Shown: piece after piece, positions 36,747-48,835 of the stretch
Position numbering within the stretch: the first letter of the stretch is position 1
How the letters are laid out: the number at the start of each line of letters is the position of its first letter
Assembly (NCBI GenBank): GCA_029961685.1
Contig: JARWKL010000012.1
Coordinates: forward strand, 7,654,955 to 7,718,954
Source: Aristolochia californica
Taxonomy: Eukaryota > Streptophyta > Magnoliopsida > Piperales > Aristolochiaceae
DNA: 64,000 bases
Direction: 5' to 3'
Made by a program: the position numbers and the translations under genes
Notes under the pieces: generated by a model
The model's database searches: none
What the model was told of the DNA's origin: nothing
The model's input: the letters and a program-made list of their open reading frames with translations, nothing else

Positions 36747-39700
36747 CCTGAGATATAAAAACTAAAACGAGCTTAAATTCCCTAAAATTTACAGACACTC
36801 TTTGGAATTATCTCACTCTACATTTGTGCTTTGTGCGTCTCCATTTTAAATGTACACTTTTTTCTTAAATCATAACTTTGAGTTTTCTCTCTCCTTTCAA
36901 CCCGTAAAAAAAAAAGGTAAATAGATCACAGCAAAATGAAAATTTTAGAGTTTATGGATGGAAAAAATTTAAAACAGTAACTAATGTAAGTAAAGAAAAT
37001 TTATTCACACACCAAAAACTTTTGTTATCTATGTTTGGGAAATTCCACTAGTTCAACCATAATAGGTTGGAATTTTACAGGAAAGAGATTTCCTCTACAC
37101 GTGTTTTAAAAATGGATATGCAAGCTTGAAACATGTTAAATATGCAAATGACCTATTGATCCAAAGTTTTTAAAAAGAATAACATACGCTCATTAAATTC
37201 TCTAGTGAACGTGCGGTGGGATATTTACCCGAGTCAAACAAGCCATTATTTTGCCCGTTTGCAGAAAGCTGACCTAACAATCATAGATGAATTGTAAAGT
37301 GATTTATCACGTGTAACAGGCAATATTTTTGCAAGAAATGACTTAAGGATAGAAAGTCAACACTCAGTTAAAAATCCCCCGCCTCTCCCTTTTCTCGACG
37401 ATTGCAAAACCTGAGATATAAAAACTAAAAAGAACTTACAATCCCTAAAAATTACAGACACTCTTTGGAATTATCTCTTTCCAAATTCTAGCATTGTGCA
37501 TTACAATTTTAGATGTACACTTTTTTCTTTAATCAAAATTTTGAGTTTTCGCTCCCCCTTCATTGTGTAAAAAAAAAAAAAAGGCAAATTGATAACAACA
37601 AAATGAAAATTTAAGAGTTTATGTATGGGAAAAAATTTTTAAAATAAAAAATGTATATAAAGAAAATTTATTCACTAACCACAAATGAACACAAAAGTTT
37701 TGTTATCCAAGATGAGGAAATTCCACTATTTCAACCCTAATAGCTTGGAATTTTACAAGAAAGAGATTTCTTCTACATGTGTTTTAAAAATGGATATGCA
37801 TGCTTGAAACATGTTAAAGTTGCAAATGACCAATGGATCCAAAGCTTTTAATGAGAATAACAAACGCTCATTAAATTCTTAACTGAAAGAGCAGTGGGAT
37901 TATTTACCCGAGTCAAACAAGCCATTATTTTGTCCGTTTGCAAAAAGCTGACCTAATAATCATAGATGATTGTAAAGTGATTATTCATTTGTAACGGGCT
38001 ATATTATTGTAAGAAATGACATACGGATTGGGAGTCAACACTCAATTAAAAATCCCCCTCCTCCCCCTTTTACCTATAATTGCTAAACATGACACCTAAA
38101 TACTTAAAAGATCTTACAATCCCTAAAAATTACAAACACTCTTTGGAATTATCTCTCTCTGCAATTGTGCATTGTGCATCTCCATTTTAGAGGTAAATTT
38201 TTTTCTTAAATCAAAACTTTGAGTTTTCGCTCTCCCTTCATCCCCTAAACAAAAAAAGGCAAATACATCACAACAAAATGAAAATTTTAGACTTTATGTG
38301 TGAAAAAAAAACAAAAACAATAACAAATGTAAGTATAGAAAATTTATTCACACACCACAAATGAGCACAAAAGTTTTGCTTTCCAAGTTTGGGAAATTCC
38401 AGTAGTTCAACCCTAATTGCATGGAATTTTACAAGAAAGAGATTTCTTCTACACGTCTTTTAAAAATGGATATGCATGCTTGAAACATGTTAAAGATGCA
38501 AATAAACTATGGATCCAAAGCTTTTAAAGAGAAAAACAAACGCTCATTAAATTCTCAATGAACGTGCGGTGGGATATTTACAAGATTCAAACAAACCATT
38601 ATTTTTCCAGTTCACAAAAAGCTTACCTAACAATCATAGATGATTTTAAAGTGATTTATCATCCGCTATATTTTTGTAAGAAATGACTTACGGATTGGGA
38701 GTCAACACTGAATTAAAAACACCCACCTCCTCCTTTTCTCGACAATTGCAAAACCTGAGATATAAAAACTATAACGAGCTTAAATTCCCTAAAAATTACA
38801 GACACTCTTTGGAATTATCTCTCTCTACATTTTTGCATTGTGCGTCTCCATTTTAAATGTGCAATTTTTTCTTAAATCAAAACTTTGAGTTTTCTCTCTC
38901 CTTTCATCCGGTAAACAAAAAAAGGCAAATAGATCACAGCAAAATGAAAATTTTAGAGATTATTTATGGAAAAAAATTAAAACAATGGCAAATGTAAGTA
39001 AAGAAAATTTATTCACACGCCAAAAATGAACACAAAACTTTTGTTATCCAAGTTTGGGAAATTCCACTAGTTCAACCCTAATAGCTTGGAATTTTACAAG
39101 AAAGAGTTTTCTTCTACACGTGTTTTAAAAATGGATATGCAAGCTTGAAACATGTTAAATATGCAACTGACCTATGAATCATAAACATTCAAAGAGAATA
39201 ACATACGCTCATTAAATTCTGTAGTGACATTGCGGTTGGATATTTACCCGAGTTAAACAAGCCATTATTTTGCACGTTTGCAAAAAGCTGACCTAACAAT
39301 CATAGATGAATTGTAAATTTATTTATCATGTTTAACAGGCTATATTTTAGTAAGAAATAACTTATGGATAGGGTGTCAACACTCAGTTAAAAATCCCCTG
39401 CCTCCCCCTTTTCCCAGTGATTGCAACACCTGAGATATAAAAACTAAAAAGAGCTTACAATCCCTAAAAATTACAGACACTCTTTGGAAATTATCTCTTT
39501 CTAAATTTGTGCATTGTGCATCTCCATTTTAAATGTACACTTTTTTCTTAAATCAAAATTTTGAGTTTCGCTCCCCCTACATGCTGTAAAAAAAAAAAAG
39601 GCAAATTGATAACAACAAAATAAAAATTTTAGAGTTTATGTGTGGAAAAAATTTAAAAAAATAAAAAGTTTAAATAAATAAAATTTATTCCCAAACCACA

Positions 39701-40068
39701 AATGAACACAAAAATTTTGTTGTCCAAGATTGGGAAATTCACTAGTTCAACCCTAATAGCTTGGAATTTTACAAGAAAGAGATTTCTTCTACACGTGTTT
39801 TAAAAATGGATATGCATGCTTGAAACATGTTAAAGATGCAAATGACCTATGGATCCAAATATTTTAATCAGAATAACAAAAGCTCATTAAATTCTTAAGT
39901 GAACGTGCGGATGGATTTTTACCCGAGTTAAACAACCCATTATTTTGCCCATTTGCAAAAGGCTGACCTAACAATCATAGATGATTGTAAAGTGATTTTT
40001 CATTCGTAACGGGCTATATTATTGTAAGAAATGACTTACGGATTGGGAGTCAACACTCAATTAAAAAT

Positions 40069-40089
40069 CCCCCGCCTCCCCCTTTTCCC
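40069..40089 (+). other. C-rich tract before the phase mark (reference copy)
   Basis: Four C-runs of 5, 2, 5 and 3 are separated by G, T and TTTT. Nearly every monomer has a version of this tract. It is the main G+C-rich island in an otherwise A+T-rich repeat and has strong strand asymmetry, with C on the + strand throughout. It is shortened at 55199 and absent at 59674 and 25471. Confidence 0.85.
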
Positions 40090-40102
40090 GACGATTGCAA
40101 AA

Positions 40103-40778
40103 CTTGCGAACTAAAAACTGAAAAGAGCTTACAATACTTAAAAATCACAGACACTCTTTGGAACTATATATCTCTACATTTTTGCATTGTGTATCTCCAT
40201 TTTAGATGTACACTTTTTTTCTTAAATCAAAACTTTTAGTTTTCTCTCTCCTTTCATTCCGTAAACAAAAAAAGGCAAATAGATCACAGCAAAATGAAAA
40301 TTTTAGAGCTTATGTATGGAAAAAATTTAATACAATAACAAATGTGAGTAAAGAAAATTTATTCACAGACCAATAATCAACACAAAACTTTTGTTATCCA
40401 AGTTTCGGAAATTCCACTAGTTCAACCATAATAGCTTGGAATTTTACAAGAAAGAGATTTCTTCTACACGTGTTTTAAAAATGGATATGCAAGCTTGAAA
40501 CATGTTAAAGATGCAAATGACCTACTGATCCAAAGCTTTTAAAGAGAATAACATACGCTCATTAAATTCTCTAGTGAACGTGCTGTGGGATATTTACCCG
40601 AGTCAAACAAGCCATTATTTTGCCCGGTTTCAAAAAATTGACCTAATAATCATAGATGAATTGTAAAGTGATTTATCAGGTGTAACGGGCTATATTTTTT
40701 TAAGAAATGACTTATGGATAGGGAGTCAACACTCAGTTAAAAATTCCCCACCACCCCCTTCTCCCGACGATTGAGAAA
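40103..40778 (+). repeat. Block B F/D fusion monomer
   Basis: The first part is F (GAACTAAAAACTGAAAAG, TTTTTGCATTGTGTATCTCC) and matches 33426 at offset 6,677. From TTTTCTCTCTCCTTTCATTCC it is D and matches 34102 at offset about 6,002. The 675-bp difference is one monomer, so an in-register exchange removed one. The later part shares GAGCTTATGTATGG, TTTAATACAATAA and CACAGACCA with 62383-63056. Confidence 0.82.
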
Positions 40779-42126
40779 CCTGAGATATAAAAACTTAAAA
40801 GAGCTTACAATCCCTAAAAATTACAGACACTCTTTGGAATTATCTCTTTCTAAATTTTTGCATTGTGCATTTCCATTTTAGATGTACACTTTTTTCTTAA
40901 ATCAAAATTTTGAGTTCTCGCTCCCCCTTCATAGCGTAAAAAAAAAAAGGCAAATTGATATCACAAAATGAAAATTTAAGAGTTTACGTATGGGAAAAAT
41001 TTTAAAAAATAAAAAATGTAAGTTAAGAAAATTAATTCACAAACCACAAATGGACACAAACGTTTTGTTATCCAAGATTGGGAAATTCCACTATTTCAAC
41101 CCTAATAGCTTGGAATTTTACAAGAAAGAGATTTCTTCTACACGTGTTTTAAAAATGGATATGCATGCTTGAAACATGTTAAAGATGCAAATGACCTATG
41201 AATCCAAAGCTTTTAATGAGAATAACAAACGCTCAATAAAATCTTAAGTGAACGAGCGGTGGGATATTTACCGGAGTCAAACAAGCCATTATTTTGCCCG
41301 TTTTCAAAAAGGTGACCTAACAATCATAGGTGATTGTAAAGTGATTTTTCATTCGTAACGGGCTATATTATTGTAAGAAATGACTTACGGATTGGGAGTC
41401 AACAATCAATTAAAAACCCCCCCGCCTCCCCCTTTTCCCGACGATTGCAAAACCTGAGAACTAAATACTTAAAAGAGCTTACAATCCTAAAAAGTCATAG
41501 AAACTCTTTGGAATTATATCTCTCTACATTTGTGCATTGTGCATCTCCATTTTAGATGTACGCTTCTTTCTTAAATCAAAACTTTGAGTTTTCGTTCTCC
41601 CTTTATGCCGTAAACAAAAAAAGGTAAATAGATCACAACAAAATGAAAATTTTAGAGTTTAAGTAAGGAAAAAAATTAAAAAAATAAGAAATGTAAGTAA
41701 TGAAAATTTATTCACACACCAAAAATGAACAAAAATTTTTTCTTATCCAAGTTTGGGAAATTCCACTAGTTCAACCCTAATTGCTTGAAATTTTACAAGA
41801 AAGATATTTCTTCTACACATGTTTTAAAAATGGATTTGCATGCTTGAAACATGTTAAAGATGCAAATGACCTATGGATCCAAAGATTTTAATGAGAATAA
41901 CAAACTCTCATTAAATTCTCTAGTGAACGTGATGTGGGATAATTACCCGAGTAAAACAAGCCATTATTTTGCCCGTTTGCAAAAAGCTGACTTAACAATC
42001 ATAGGTGATTGTAATGTGATATATCATGAGTAACGGGCTACATTTTTGTAAGAAATGACATACGGATTGGGAGTCAACAGTCAGTTAAAAGTACCCCGCC
42101 TCCCCCTTTTCCCGACGATTGTAAAA
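40779..42126 (+). repeat. E and F monomers between block B and segment P2
   Basis: Starts are at 40779 (E) and 41453 (F). The F opening ACTAAATACTTAAAAGAGC with CCTAAAAAGTCA is shared with the F at 63057. Its end (GACTTAACAATC, GATATATCATGAG) is shared with the F that ends at 23586. The monomer thus links the material behind blocks B and C to the start of the P segments. Confidence 0.78.
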
Positions 42127-42799
42127 CCTGAGATATAAAAACTAAAAAGATCTTACAATCCCTAAAAATTACAAACAATCTTTGGAATTATCTCTCTCTA
42201 AATTTGTGCATTGTGCATCTCCATTTTAGATGTACACTTTTTTCGTAAATCAAAACTTTGAGTTTCCGCTCTCCCTTCATTCCGTAAACCAAAAAAGGCA
42301 AATAGATCACATCAAAATGAAAATTTTAGAGTTTATGTGTGAAAAAAAATTAAAACAATAACAAATGTATGCGTAGAAAATTTATTCACACACCACAAAT
42401 GAACACAAAAGTTTTGTATTCCATGTTTGGAAAATTCCAGAAGTTGAACCCTAACTGCAAGGAATTTTACAAGAAAGAGATTTCTTCTACACGTGTTTTA
42501 AAAATGGATATGCATGCTTGAAATATGTTAAAGATGCAAATGACCTATGGATTCAAAGCTTTAAAAGAGAATAACAAACGCTCATTAAAATCTCAATGAA
42601 CGTGCGGTGGGATATTTACTAGAGTCAAACAAGCCATTATTTTGCCCGTTTACAAAAAGCTTACCTAACAATCATAAATGATTTTAAAGTGATTTATCAT
42701 GTGTAACGGGCTATATTTTGTAAGAAATGACTTATGGATAGGGAGTCAACACTCAGTTAAAAATCCCCCGCCTCCCCCTTTTCCCGACGATTGCAAAAC
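42127..42799 (+). repeat. Segment P2: fused C/D monomer
   Basis: It is the counterpart of 23587 (C; private CCAGAAGTTGAACC and AACTGCAAGG). Within 42685-42700, inside TAAAGTGATTTATCAT, it changes to the D tail (GTGTAACGGG, ACTTATGGATAGGG) that corresponds to the end of the P1 D monomer. One full monomer is missing relative to P1. The switch lies in sequence common to both types, so it was in register. Confidence 0.82.
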
Positions 42800-45700
42800 C
42801 CTAGATGTAAAAACTAAAAATAGCTTACAATTCCTAAAAATTACAGACACTCTTTGGAATTATCTCTTTCTAAATGTGTGCATTGTGCATCTCCATTTTA
42901 GATGTACACTTTTTTCTTAAATCAAAATTTTGTGTTTTCACTCTCCCTACATACAGTAAAAAAAAAAAAAAGGGCAAATTGATAACAACAAAATGAAAAT
43001 TTAAGATTTTTTGTATGAAAAAAATTTTAAAAAATAAAAAATGTATGTAAAGAAAATTTATTCACAAACCACAAATGAACACAAAATTTTTGTTATCCAA
43101 GATTGGGAAATTCCACTAGTTCAAACCTAATAGCTTGGTATTTTACAAGAAAGAGATTTCTTCTACATGTGTTTTAAAAATGGATATGCATGCTTGAAAC
43201 ATGTTAAAGATGAAAATGACCTATGGATCCAAAGATTCAATGAGAATGACAAACACTCATGAAATTCTTAAGTGAATGTGCGGTGGGATATTTACCCGAG
43301 TCAAACAAGCCGTTATTTTGCCCATTTGCGAAAAGCTGACCTAACAATCATCGATGATTGTAAAGTGATTTATCATGAGTAACGGGCTATATTTTTTTAA
43401 GAAATGACATACGGATTGGGAGACAATAGTCAGTTAAAAATACCCCACCTCCCCCTTTTCCCGACGATTGCAAAACCTGAGATATAAAAACTAAAAAGAG
43501 CTTTCAATCCCTAAAAATGGCAGACACTCTTTGGAATTATCTCTTTTTAAATTTGTGCATTGTGCATCTCCATTTTAGATGTACACTTTTTTCTTAAATC
43601 AAAATTTTGAGTTTTTGCTCCCCCTTCATATCGTAAAAAAAAAAAATGAAATGAAAATTTTAGAGTTTATGTATGAAAATATTTAAAAAAATAAAAAATG
43701 GAAGTAAAGAAAATTTATTCACAAACCACAAAAGAACACAAAAGTTTTGTTATCCAAGATTAGGAAATTCCACTAGTTCAACCGTAATAGCTTGGAATTT
43801 TACAAGAAAGAGATTTCTTCTACATGTGTTTTAAAAATGGATGTGCATGCTTGAAACATGTTAAAGATGCAAATGACCTATGGATCCAAAGCTTTTAATG
43901 AGAATAACAAACGCTCATTAAATTCTTAAGTGAACGTGCGGTGGGATATTTACCAGAGTCAAACAAGCCATTATTTTGCCCGTTTGTAAAAAGCTGACCT
44001 AAAAATCATCGATGATTGTAAAGTGATTTTTCATTCTTAATGGACTATATTATTGTTGGAAAAAAATTACGGATTGGGAGTCAACACTCAATTAAAAATC
44101 CCCCGCCTCCCCCTTTTCCCGAAGATCTCAAAATCTGAGAACTAAAAACTGAAAAGAGTTCACAATTCCTAAAAATCACAGACACTCTTTGGAATTATAT
44201 CTCTCTACATTTGTGCATTGTGCATCTCCATTTTAGATGTACACTTTTTTCTTAAATCAAAACTTTGAGTTTTAGTTCTCCCTTCATGTCGTAAACAAAA
44301 AAAGGTAAATAGCCACAACAAAACGAAAATTTTGGAGTTTATGTATGGAAAAAAATTAAAACAATAACAAATGTAAGTAATGAAAATTTATGCACACACC
44401 ACAAATGAACACAAGATTTTTGTTATCCAAGTTTTGGAAATTCCACCTGTTCAACACTAATAGCTTGAAATTTTACAAGAAAGAGATTTCTTCTACACGT
44501 GTTTTAAAAATGGGTATGCATTCTTGAAACATGTTAAAGATGCAAATGACCTATGGATCCAAAGCTTTTAACGTGAATAAAAAACTCTCATTAAATTCTC
44601 TAGTGAACGTGCGGTCGGATAATTACCCTCGTCAAACAAGCCATTATTTTTCCCGTTTGCAAAAAGCTGACCTAACAATCTTAGACGATTGTAATGTGAT
44701 TTATCATGAGTAACGGGCTACATTTTTGTAAGAAATGACATACGGATTGGGATTCAACAAACAGTTAAAAATACCCGGCCTCCCCCTTTTCCCGACGATT
44801 GCAAAACCTGAGATATAAAAACTAAAAAGATCTTACAATCCCTAAAAATTACAAACACTCTTTGGAATTATCTCTCTCTACATTTGTGCATTGTGCATCT
44901 TCATTTTAGATGTACAATTTTTTCTTAAATCAAAACTTTGAGTTTTCACTCTCCCTTCATCCCGTAAACAAAAAAAGGCAAATAGATCACAACAAAATGA
45001 AAATTTTAGAGTTTATGTGTGAAAAAAAACTAAAACAATAACAAATGTAAGTAATGAAAATTTACTCAAACACCACAAATGAACACAAAATTTTTGTTTT
45101 CCAAGTATGGGAAATTCCAGTAGTGCAACCCTAATTGCTTGGAATTTTACAAGAAAGAGATTTCTTCTACACGTGTTTTAAAAATGGATATGCATGCTTG
45201 AAACATGTTAAAGATGCAAATAACCTATGGATCCAAAGCTTTTAAAGAGAATAACAAACACTCATTAAATTCTCAATGAAGGTGCGGTGGGATATTTACC
45301 TGAGTCAAACAAGCCATTATTTTGCCTGTTTACAAAAAGCTTACCTAACAATCATAGATGATTTTAAAGTGATTTATCATCCGTAAAGGGCTTTATTTTT
45401 ATTAGAAATGACTTACGTATTGGGAGTCAACACTCAGTTAAAAACACCCGCCTCCCCCTTTTCTTGACGATTGATAAACCTAAGATATTAAAAAAAAGTG
45501 CTTAAATTCCCTAAAAATTACAAACACTCTTTGGAATTATCACTCTCTACATTTGTGCATTGTGCGTCTCCATTTTAAATGTACACTTTTTTCTTAAATC
45601 AAAACTTGGAGTTTTCTCTCTTCTTTCATGCCGAAAACAAAAAAAGGAATATAGATCACAGCAAAATGAAAACATTAGAGTTTATGTATGGAAAAAATTT

Positions 45701-46821
45701 AAAACAATAACAGATGTAAGTAAACAAAATTTATTCACACACCAAAAATGAACACAAAACTTTTGTTATCCAAGTTTGGGAAATTCCACTAATTCAACCA
45801 TAATCGCTTGGAATTTTACAAGAAAGAGATTTCTTTTACACGTGTTTTAAAAATGGATATGCAAGCTTGAAACATGTTAATGAAGCAAATGACCTATTGA
45901 TCCAAAGCTATTAAAGAGAATAACATACGCTCATTAAATTCTCTAGTGAACGTGCGGTGGGATATTTACCCGAGTCAAACAAGCCATTATTTTGCCCGTT
46001 TGCAGAAAGTTGACCTAACAATCATAGATGAATTGTAAAGTGATTTATCATGTGTAATGGGCTATAGTTTTTTAAGAAATGACTTATGGATAGGGAGTCA
46101 ACACTCAGTTAAAAATCCCCCGCCTCCCCCATTTTCCGACGATTGCAAAACCTGAGATATAAAAACTAAAAAGAGCTTACAATCCCCAAAAATTACAGAA
46201 TGTCTTTGGAATTATCTCTTTCTAAATTTGTGCATTGTGCATTTCAATTTTAGACGTACAATTTTATCTTAAATCAAAATTTTGAGTTTTCGCTCCCCCT
46301 TCATAGCGTAAAAAAAAAAAGCAAATTGATAACAACAAAATGAAAATTTTAGAGTTTATGTATGGAAAAAATTTTAAAAAATAAAAAATTTAAGTAAAGA
46401 AAATTTATTCACAAACCACAATTGAACACAAAAGTTTTGTTATCCAAGATTGCGAAATTCCACTAGTTCAACCCTAATAGCTTGGAATTTTACAAGAAAG
46501 AGATTTCTGCTACACGTATTTTAAAAATGGATATGCATGCTTGAAACATGTTAAAGATGCAAATGACCTATGGATACAAAGATTTTAATGAGAATAACAA
46601 ACTCTCATTGAATTTTTAAGTGAACGTGCGGGGATATTTACCCAAGTCAACGATGCTATTATTTTGCCCGTTTCCAAAAAGCTTACCCAACAATCATAGA
46701 TGATTGTAAAGTGATTTTTCATTCGTAACTGGCTACATTATTGTAAGAAATGACTTACGGATTGGTAGTCAACATTCAATTAAAAATCGCCCGCCTCCCC
46801 CTTTTCCCGACAATTGCAAAA
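42800..46821 (+). repeat. Segment P2: E-E-F-C-D-E run
   Basis: Starts: 42800 E (F-type end), 43476 E, 44134 F, 44807 C, 45479 D, 46151 E. From about 43434 onward this run has no counterpart in P1, where it is deleted. The palindrome ACAATCATCGATGATTGT is at 43344-43361. The E at 43476 lacks the GGCAAATTGATAACAAC stretch near 43650. It also has GTTGGAAAAAAATTACGG near 44056 in place of GTAAGAAATGACTTACGG. Confidence 0.82.
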
Positions 46822-48835
46822 CCTGAGAACTAAAAACTGAAAAGAGCTTACAATCCTTAAAAATCACAGACACTCTTTGGTATTATATCTCTCTACATTT
46901 GTGCATTGTGCATCTCCATTTTAGATGTACACTTTTTTCTTAAATCAAAACTTTGAGTTTTCATTCTCCCTTGATGCCGTAAACAAAAAAAGGTAAATAG
47001 ATCACAACAAAAGGAAAATTTTAGAGTATATGTTCGGAAAAAAATTAAAACAATAACAAATGTATGTATAGAAAATTTATTCACACACCACAAATGAGCA
47101 CAAAAGTTTTTTTTTGAAGTTTGCGAAATTCCTGTAGTTCAACCCTAATTGCATGGAATTTTACAAGAAAGAGATTTCGTCTACACGTGTTTTAAAGGAT
47201 ATGCATGCTTGAAACATGTTAAAGATGCAAATGACCTATGGATCCAAAGGTTTTAAAGAGAATAACAAACGCTCATTAAATTCTCAATGAACTTGTAGTG
47301 GGATATTTACCTGCGTGAAACAAGCCATTATTTGGCACGTTTACAAAAAACTTACCTAACAGTCATAGATGATTGTAAAGTGATTTATCATCCTTAACGG
47401 GCTTTATTTTTGTATGAAATGACTTACGGATTGCGAGTCAACACTCTGTTAAAAACACCCCCGCCTCCCCATTTCCCGATGATTGCAAAACCTGAGATAT
47501 AAAAAGTAAAACGAGCTCAAATTCACTAAAAATTACAGACACTCTTTGGAATTATCTCTCTCAACATTTGCGCATTGTGCGTCTCCATTTTAAATGTACA
47601 CTTTTTTCTTAAATCAAAACTTTGAGTTTTCTCTCTCCCTTCATCCTGTAAACCAAAAAAGGCAAATAGATCACATCAAAATGAAATTTTAGAGTTTATG
47701 TATGGAAAAAATTTAAAACAATAACAAATGTAAGTAAAGTAAATTTATTCTCACACCAAAAATGAACACAAAACTTTTGTTATCCAAGTTTGGGAAATTC
47801 CACTAGTTCAACCGAAATAGCTTGGAATTTTACAAGAAAGAGATTTCTTCTCCACGTGTTTTAAAAATGGATATGCAAGCTTGAAATACGTTAAAGATGC
47901 AAATGACCTATGGATCCAAAGCTTTTAATGAGTATAACAAACGCTCATTAAATTCTTAAGTGAACGTGCGGTGGGATATTTACCTGAGTCAAACAAGCCA
48001 TTATTTTCCCCGTTTGTAAAATGCTGACCTAAGAATCATAGATGACTGAAAAGTGATTTTTCATTCATAAGGGGCTATATTATTGTAAGAAATGACTTAC
48101 GGATTGGGAGTCAATACTCAATTAAAAATCCCCGCCTCCCCCTTTTCCCGACGATTGAAAAACCTGAGAAGTAAAAACCGAAGAGAGCTTACAATCCTTA
48201 AAAATCACAGACACTCTTTGGAATTATATCTCTCTACATTTGTGCATTGTGTATCTGCATTTTAGATGTACACTTTTTTCTAAAATCAAAACTTTGAGTT
48301 TTCATTCTCCCTTCATGCCGTAAAAAAAAAGGTAAATAGATCACAACAAAATGAAAATTTTACAGTTTATGTATGGAAAAAAAATTAAAACAATAACAAA
48401 TGTAAGTAATGAAAATTTATTAACACACCGCAAATGAACACAAAATTTTTGTTATCCATGTTTGGGAAATTCCACTAGTTCAACCCTAATAGCTTGAAAT
48501 TTTACAAGAAAGAGATTTCTTCTACACTTGTTTTAAAAATGGATATACATGCTTGAAACATGTTCATGATGCAAATGACCTATGGATCCAAAGCTTTTAA
48601 AGTGAATAACAAACTCTCAATAAATTCTCTAGTGAACGTGCGGTGGGATATTTACCCGAGTCAAACAAGCCATTATTTTGCCCGTTTGCAAAAAGCTGTG
48701 CTAACAATCATAGATGATTGTAATGTGATTTATCATGAGTAACGGGCTATATTTTTGTAAGTAATGACATACGGATAGGGAGTCAACAGTCAGTTAAAAA
48801 TACAACACGTCCCCCTTTTCCCGATGAATGCAAAA
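46822..48835 (+). repeat. Segment P2: F/C hybrid, D/E mosaic and F monomer
   Basis: Starts are at 46822, 47491 and 48163, the counterparts of 25472, 26097 and 26706 in P1. Shared private marks are CTTTGGTATTATATC, GAGTATATGTT, TTTTAAAGGATATGC, GAGCTCAAATTC, GAAGTAAAAACCGAAGAGAG and CATGTTCATGATGC. The D/E unit is full length here. Confidence 0.85.

Larger units (their letters stand above)
34777..40778 (+). repeat. Composite higher-order unit, block B (9 monomers, ~6.0 kb)
   Basis: Starts: 34777 D, 35451 E, 36122 F, 36747 D, 37410 E, 38088 C, 38754 D, 39429 E, 40103 F/D. The order parallels block A monomer by monomer. Blocks A and B lie directly next to each other, so this is a tandem duplication at a level above the four-monomer unit. 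Block B differs by a 49-bp deletion in its F monomer and by the fusion of the last F and D. Confidence 0.87.

Noticed and set aside
37240..37270. Possible CENP-B box in the CCCGAGTCAAAC or CCCGTTTGCAAA strings
   Set aside because: The CCCG half and spacing partly fit the reverse of the 17-bp motif, but the required CGAA half is missing. The match is not better than chance.
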